From Puniceicoccaceae bacterium 5H (GTDB lineage: Bacteria; Verrucomicrobiota; Verrucomicrobiia; Opitutales; Oceanipulchritudinaceae): 64,000 bases of DNA. The notes beneath the pieces were generated by a model. That model was not told where the DNA came from. It did not search any database and saw only the letters and a list, made by a program, of their open reading frames with translations. The first letter of the stretch is position 1, and each line of letters begins with the position of its first letter. The translations under genes and the position numbers were made by a program. Shown piece by piece: positions 62,892 to 64,000 of the stretch. Where the stretch lies: assembly GCA_009772895.1 (NCBI GenBank), contig WOUP01000010.1, forward strand, positions 41,495-105,494, written 5' to 3'.

Positions 62892-63905
62892 ATGTCAAAC
62901 CGCATATTGCTTTACTCCACTCTCCTCGCTGCTTCTACAGCAGCTTCGCTTCTGCAGGCGCAGACCCTACCTGTGTGCGGGACACTTCCGCCAACGGCTG
63001 AGGAAAACCAATTGCATGAGGCGATCATCAGCAGCTACAGCTCGCTCTACGGCGATGAAACGGAGTTCACCGAGGTTGTTGAAATCCCGGTTGCTTTTCA
63101 TGTCATCGACAACGGGCTAGGCGCAGTGGTGGCTACGGATCAACAACTGCTGGACCAAATTGCGGTCTTCAATAGCAGCTATGCAGACCAAAACATTCAC
63201 TTTATCCTTCACTCGGTTAACCGCTACACAGATTCCTTGTATTGGGAATTAGAGAGAACGGAGCGCCCTGGAATGCTCGGGAAGTATAATCTGAACGAAG
63301 ACTATATTGCTAATATATATATTGTCTACCACGGCTATGCAGTTGGAGATGCGAATATTCCAGAGTCCCCGCGGCCTCATGGAATCGCGTATGATTATCG
63401 CTCTTTGCCGGGTGGATCCCGTTCGGGGAACAACGATGGGAAGGTTTTAGTGCATGAGATGGGCCATTTTCTAGGGCTACGTCATACTTTTTCAGAGGGT
63501 GCGTGGTGTGAGGACACTGATTTAGTAGCTGACACACCTGCCCATGAATTTACCGGAAACTACACCCCACCCGAAGGGACCGATACATGCCCCGAGCCCG
63601 GACTAGATCCGATCCACAACTACATGAACTATGTTCTGGACGCATGGATGGAGGAATTTACAACCGGTCAAAAAGAGCGTATTGTTCAGATGGTTACAGC
63701 TCAGCGGGACCTTATGTTGACGGACTACATCTGGGCAGATTATCCAGTGGACCCTGTCACAAACATGCGCTCCGTGCCTTGGTTTGGCAACATCTGGGAC
63801 AAGGAGTATCCGTGGTTCTACCATGGTTCTCATGGATGGATGTACAACGCCTCAGGAAGTGAAGATAGCTGGTATTACGACCCGACAATGAACGACTGGC
63901 TCTAG
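62892..63905 (+). CDS. Secreted M43 (pappalysin-family) metalloprotease, probably truncated
   Basis: 337 aa from ATG 62892 with signal peptide (ILLYSTLLAASTAASLLQAQ). Metzincin zinc site HEMGHFLGLRH with His188, Glu189, His192 and His198, conserved Cys and Asp stretch after it (WCEDTDLVADTPAHE), and the Met-turn NYMNYVLDAWMEEFTTGQ. After about residue 290 a Trp/Tyr-rich tail begins (SVPWFGNIWDKEYPWFYHG, DSWYYDPTMNDWL); such tails are usually longer, and this one ends abruptly at a TAG adjacent to what looks like an insertion sequence. Signal peptide, protease domain and catalytic residues remain intact. Confidence 0.9.
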   Translation: MSNRILLYSTLLAASTAASLLQAQTLPVCGTLPPTAEENQLHEAIISSYSSLYGDETEFTEVVEIPVAFHVIDNGLGAVVATDQQLLDQIAVFNSSYADQNIHFILHSVNRYTDSLYWELERTERPGMLGKYNLNEDYIANIYIVYHGYAVGDANIPESPRPHGIAYDYRSLPGGSRSGNNDGKVLVHEMGHFLGLRHTFSEGAWCEDTDLVADTPAHEFTGNYTPPEGTDTCPEPGLDPIHNYMNYVLDAWMEEFTTGQKERIVQMVTAQRDLMLTDYIWADYPVDPVTNMRSVPWFGNIWDKEYPWFYHGSHGWMYNASGSEDSWYYDPTMNDWL

Positions 63906-64000
63906 AAGCGGTTTCAAAACGTCATCCTGCGCATGGTTAGCATAATGCAGGCGATCATGAAGAAGGCATGGTATAGGTGCAGGTGGTGCTCGTGGCGCAC
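63906..64000 (-). mobile_element. End of an IS5-like insertion sequence (partial, window edge)
   Basis: From 63906 the DNA reads AAGCGGTTTCAAAACG, the kind of terminal repeat found at ends of IS5-superfamily elements. On - the window edge codes for HEHHLHLYHAFFMIACIMLT-MRRMTF-stop, shaped like the C-terminus of such a transposase (basic, hydrophobic helix, ends RR...F). Most of the element lies outside the window. Preceding CTAG at 63902-63905 could be a target duplication. Family assignment is tentative. Confidence 0.55.

Noticed and set aside
1..64000. CRISPR arrays, rRNA genes or a replication origin
   Set aside because: No regularly spaced direct repeats, no rRNA signature sequence and no DnaA-box cluster were seen by eye.

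Overview
The window is GC-rich, densely packed bacterial DNA, most likely from an Opitutae-type verrucomicrobium. The case rests on an actinobacterial/cyanobacterial-style OpcA inside an oxidative pentose phosphate operon, secreted glycoside hydrolases with a periplasmic-propeller hybrid histidine kinase, a TonB-dependent-receptor remnant, and a secreted M43 metalloprotease ending in Trp/Tyr-rich motifs of a kind I associate with this phylum. This placement is inference; there is no rRNA in the window.

1-17040: the baseplate half of an extracellular contractile injection system (eCIS, phage-tail-like particle), all on +. In order: a 5'-truncated multidomain protein with an N-terminal motif like eCIS-associated DUF4157 proteins and a possible PD-(D/E)XK nuclease patch; CIS tube/Afp7-like protein; LysM protein; gpD-like hub; gpV-like spike; PAAR-like tip; gp25 wedge; two tandem TIGR02243-like baseplate proteins; a tail-I-like protein with a beta-helix insertion; a 1088-aa DUF6519/beta-helix protein; and a coiled-coil protein. 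Most junctions are 4-8 bp overlaps. Sheath, inner tube and ATPase genes are not seen and should lie upstream.

17041-29385: housekeeping. tRNA-Ala(GGC); exbB-exbD-tonB; a PfkB-type sugar kinase; an aldo/keto reductase divergent from an ArsR-type repressor across a perfect 10+10 bp dyad; the zwf-(periplasmic DUF4177-like)-opcA-pgl operon; yraN; a multi-pass membrane protein; ilvH-ilvC; tRNA-Arg(TCT).

29386-32290: a gene-poor, decayed accessory strip behind tRNA-Arg: pseudogene scraps, a frameshifted IS1595-family element with both ends, a lipoprotein gene and the 3' end of an rhs gene.

32297-45845: an OmpR-type two-component system convergent with an RND/adaptor/TolC efflux operon; a RibD-like reductase and an acetyltransferase; a Tat-signal zinc alcohol dehydrogenase with an AraC regulator; divergent from these a Tat-signal cupin, DUF2255 protein, SDR and tautomerase.

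46074-58018: a secreted GH2 enzyme, an SDR divergent from soxR with a SoxR box between them, a second perfect SoxR box lacking an obvious target, a polysaccharide pyruvyl transferase, a TonB-dependent receptor reduced to its last ~215 residues, a 1317-aa hybrid sensor kinase and a secreted GH43 enzyme. The receptor scrap, sensor and GH43 look like the remains of a polysaccharide-use locus.

58019-64000: an MFS transporter and a Rep-type HTH gene bracketed by two inverted blocks of a modular repeat family; metY; and a secreted M43 protease that ends exactly where what looks like an insertion sequence begins at the window edge.
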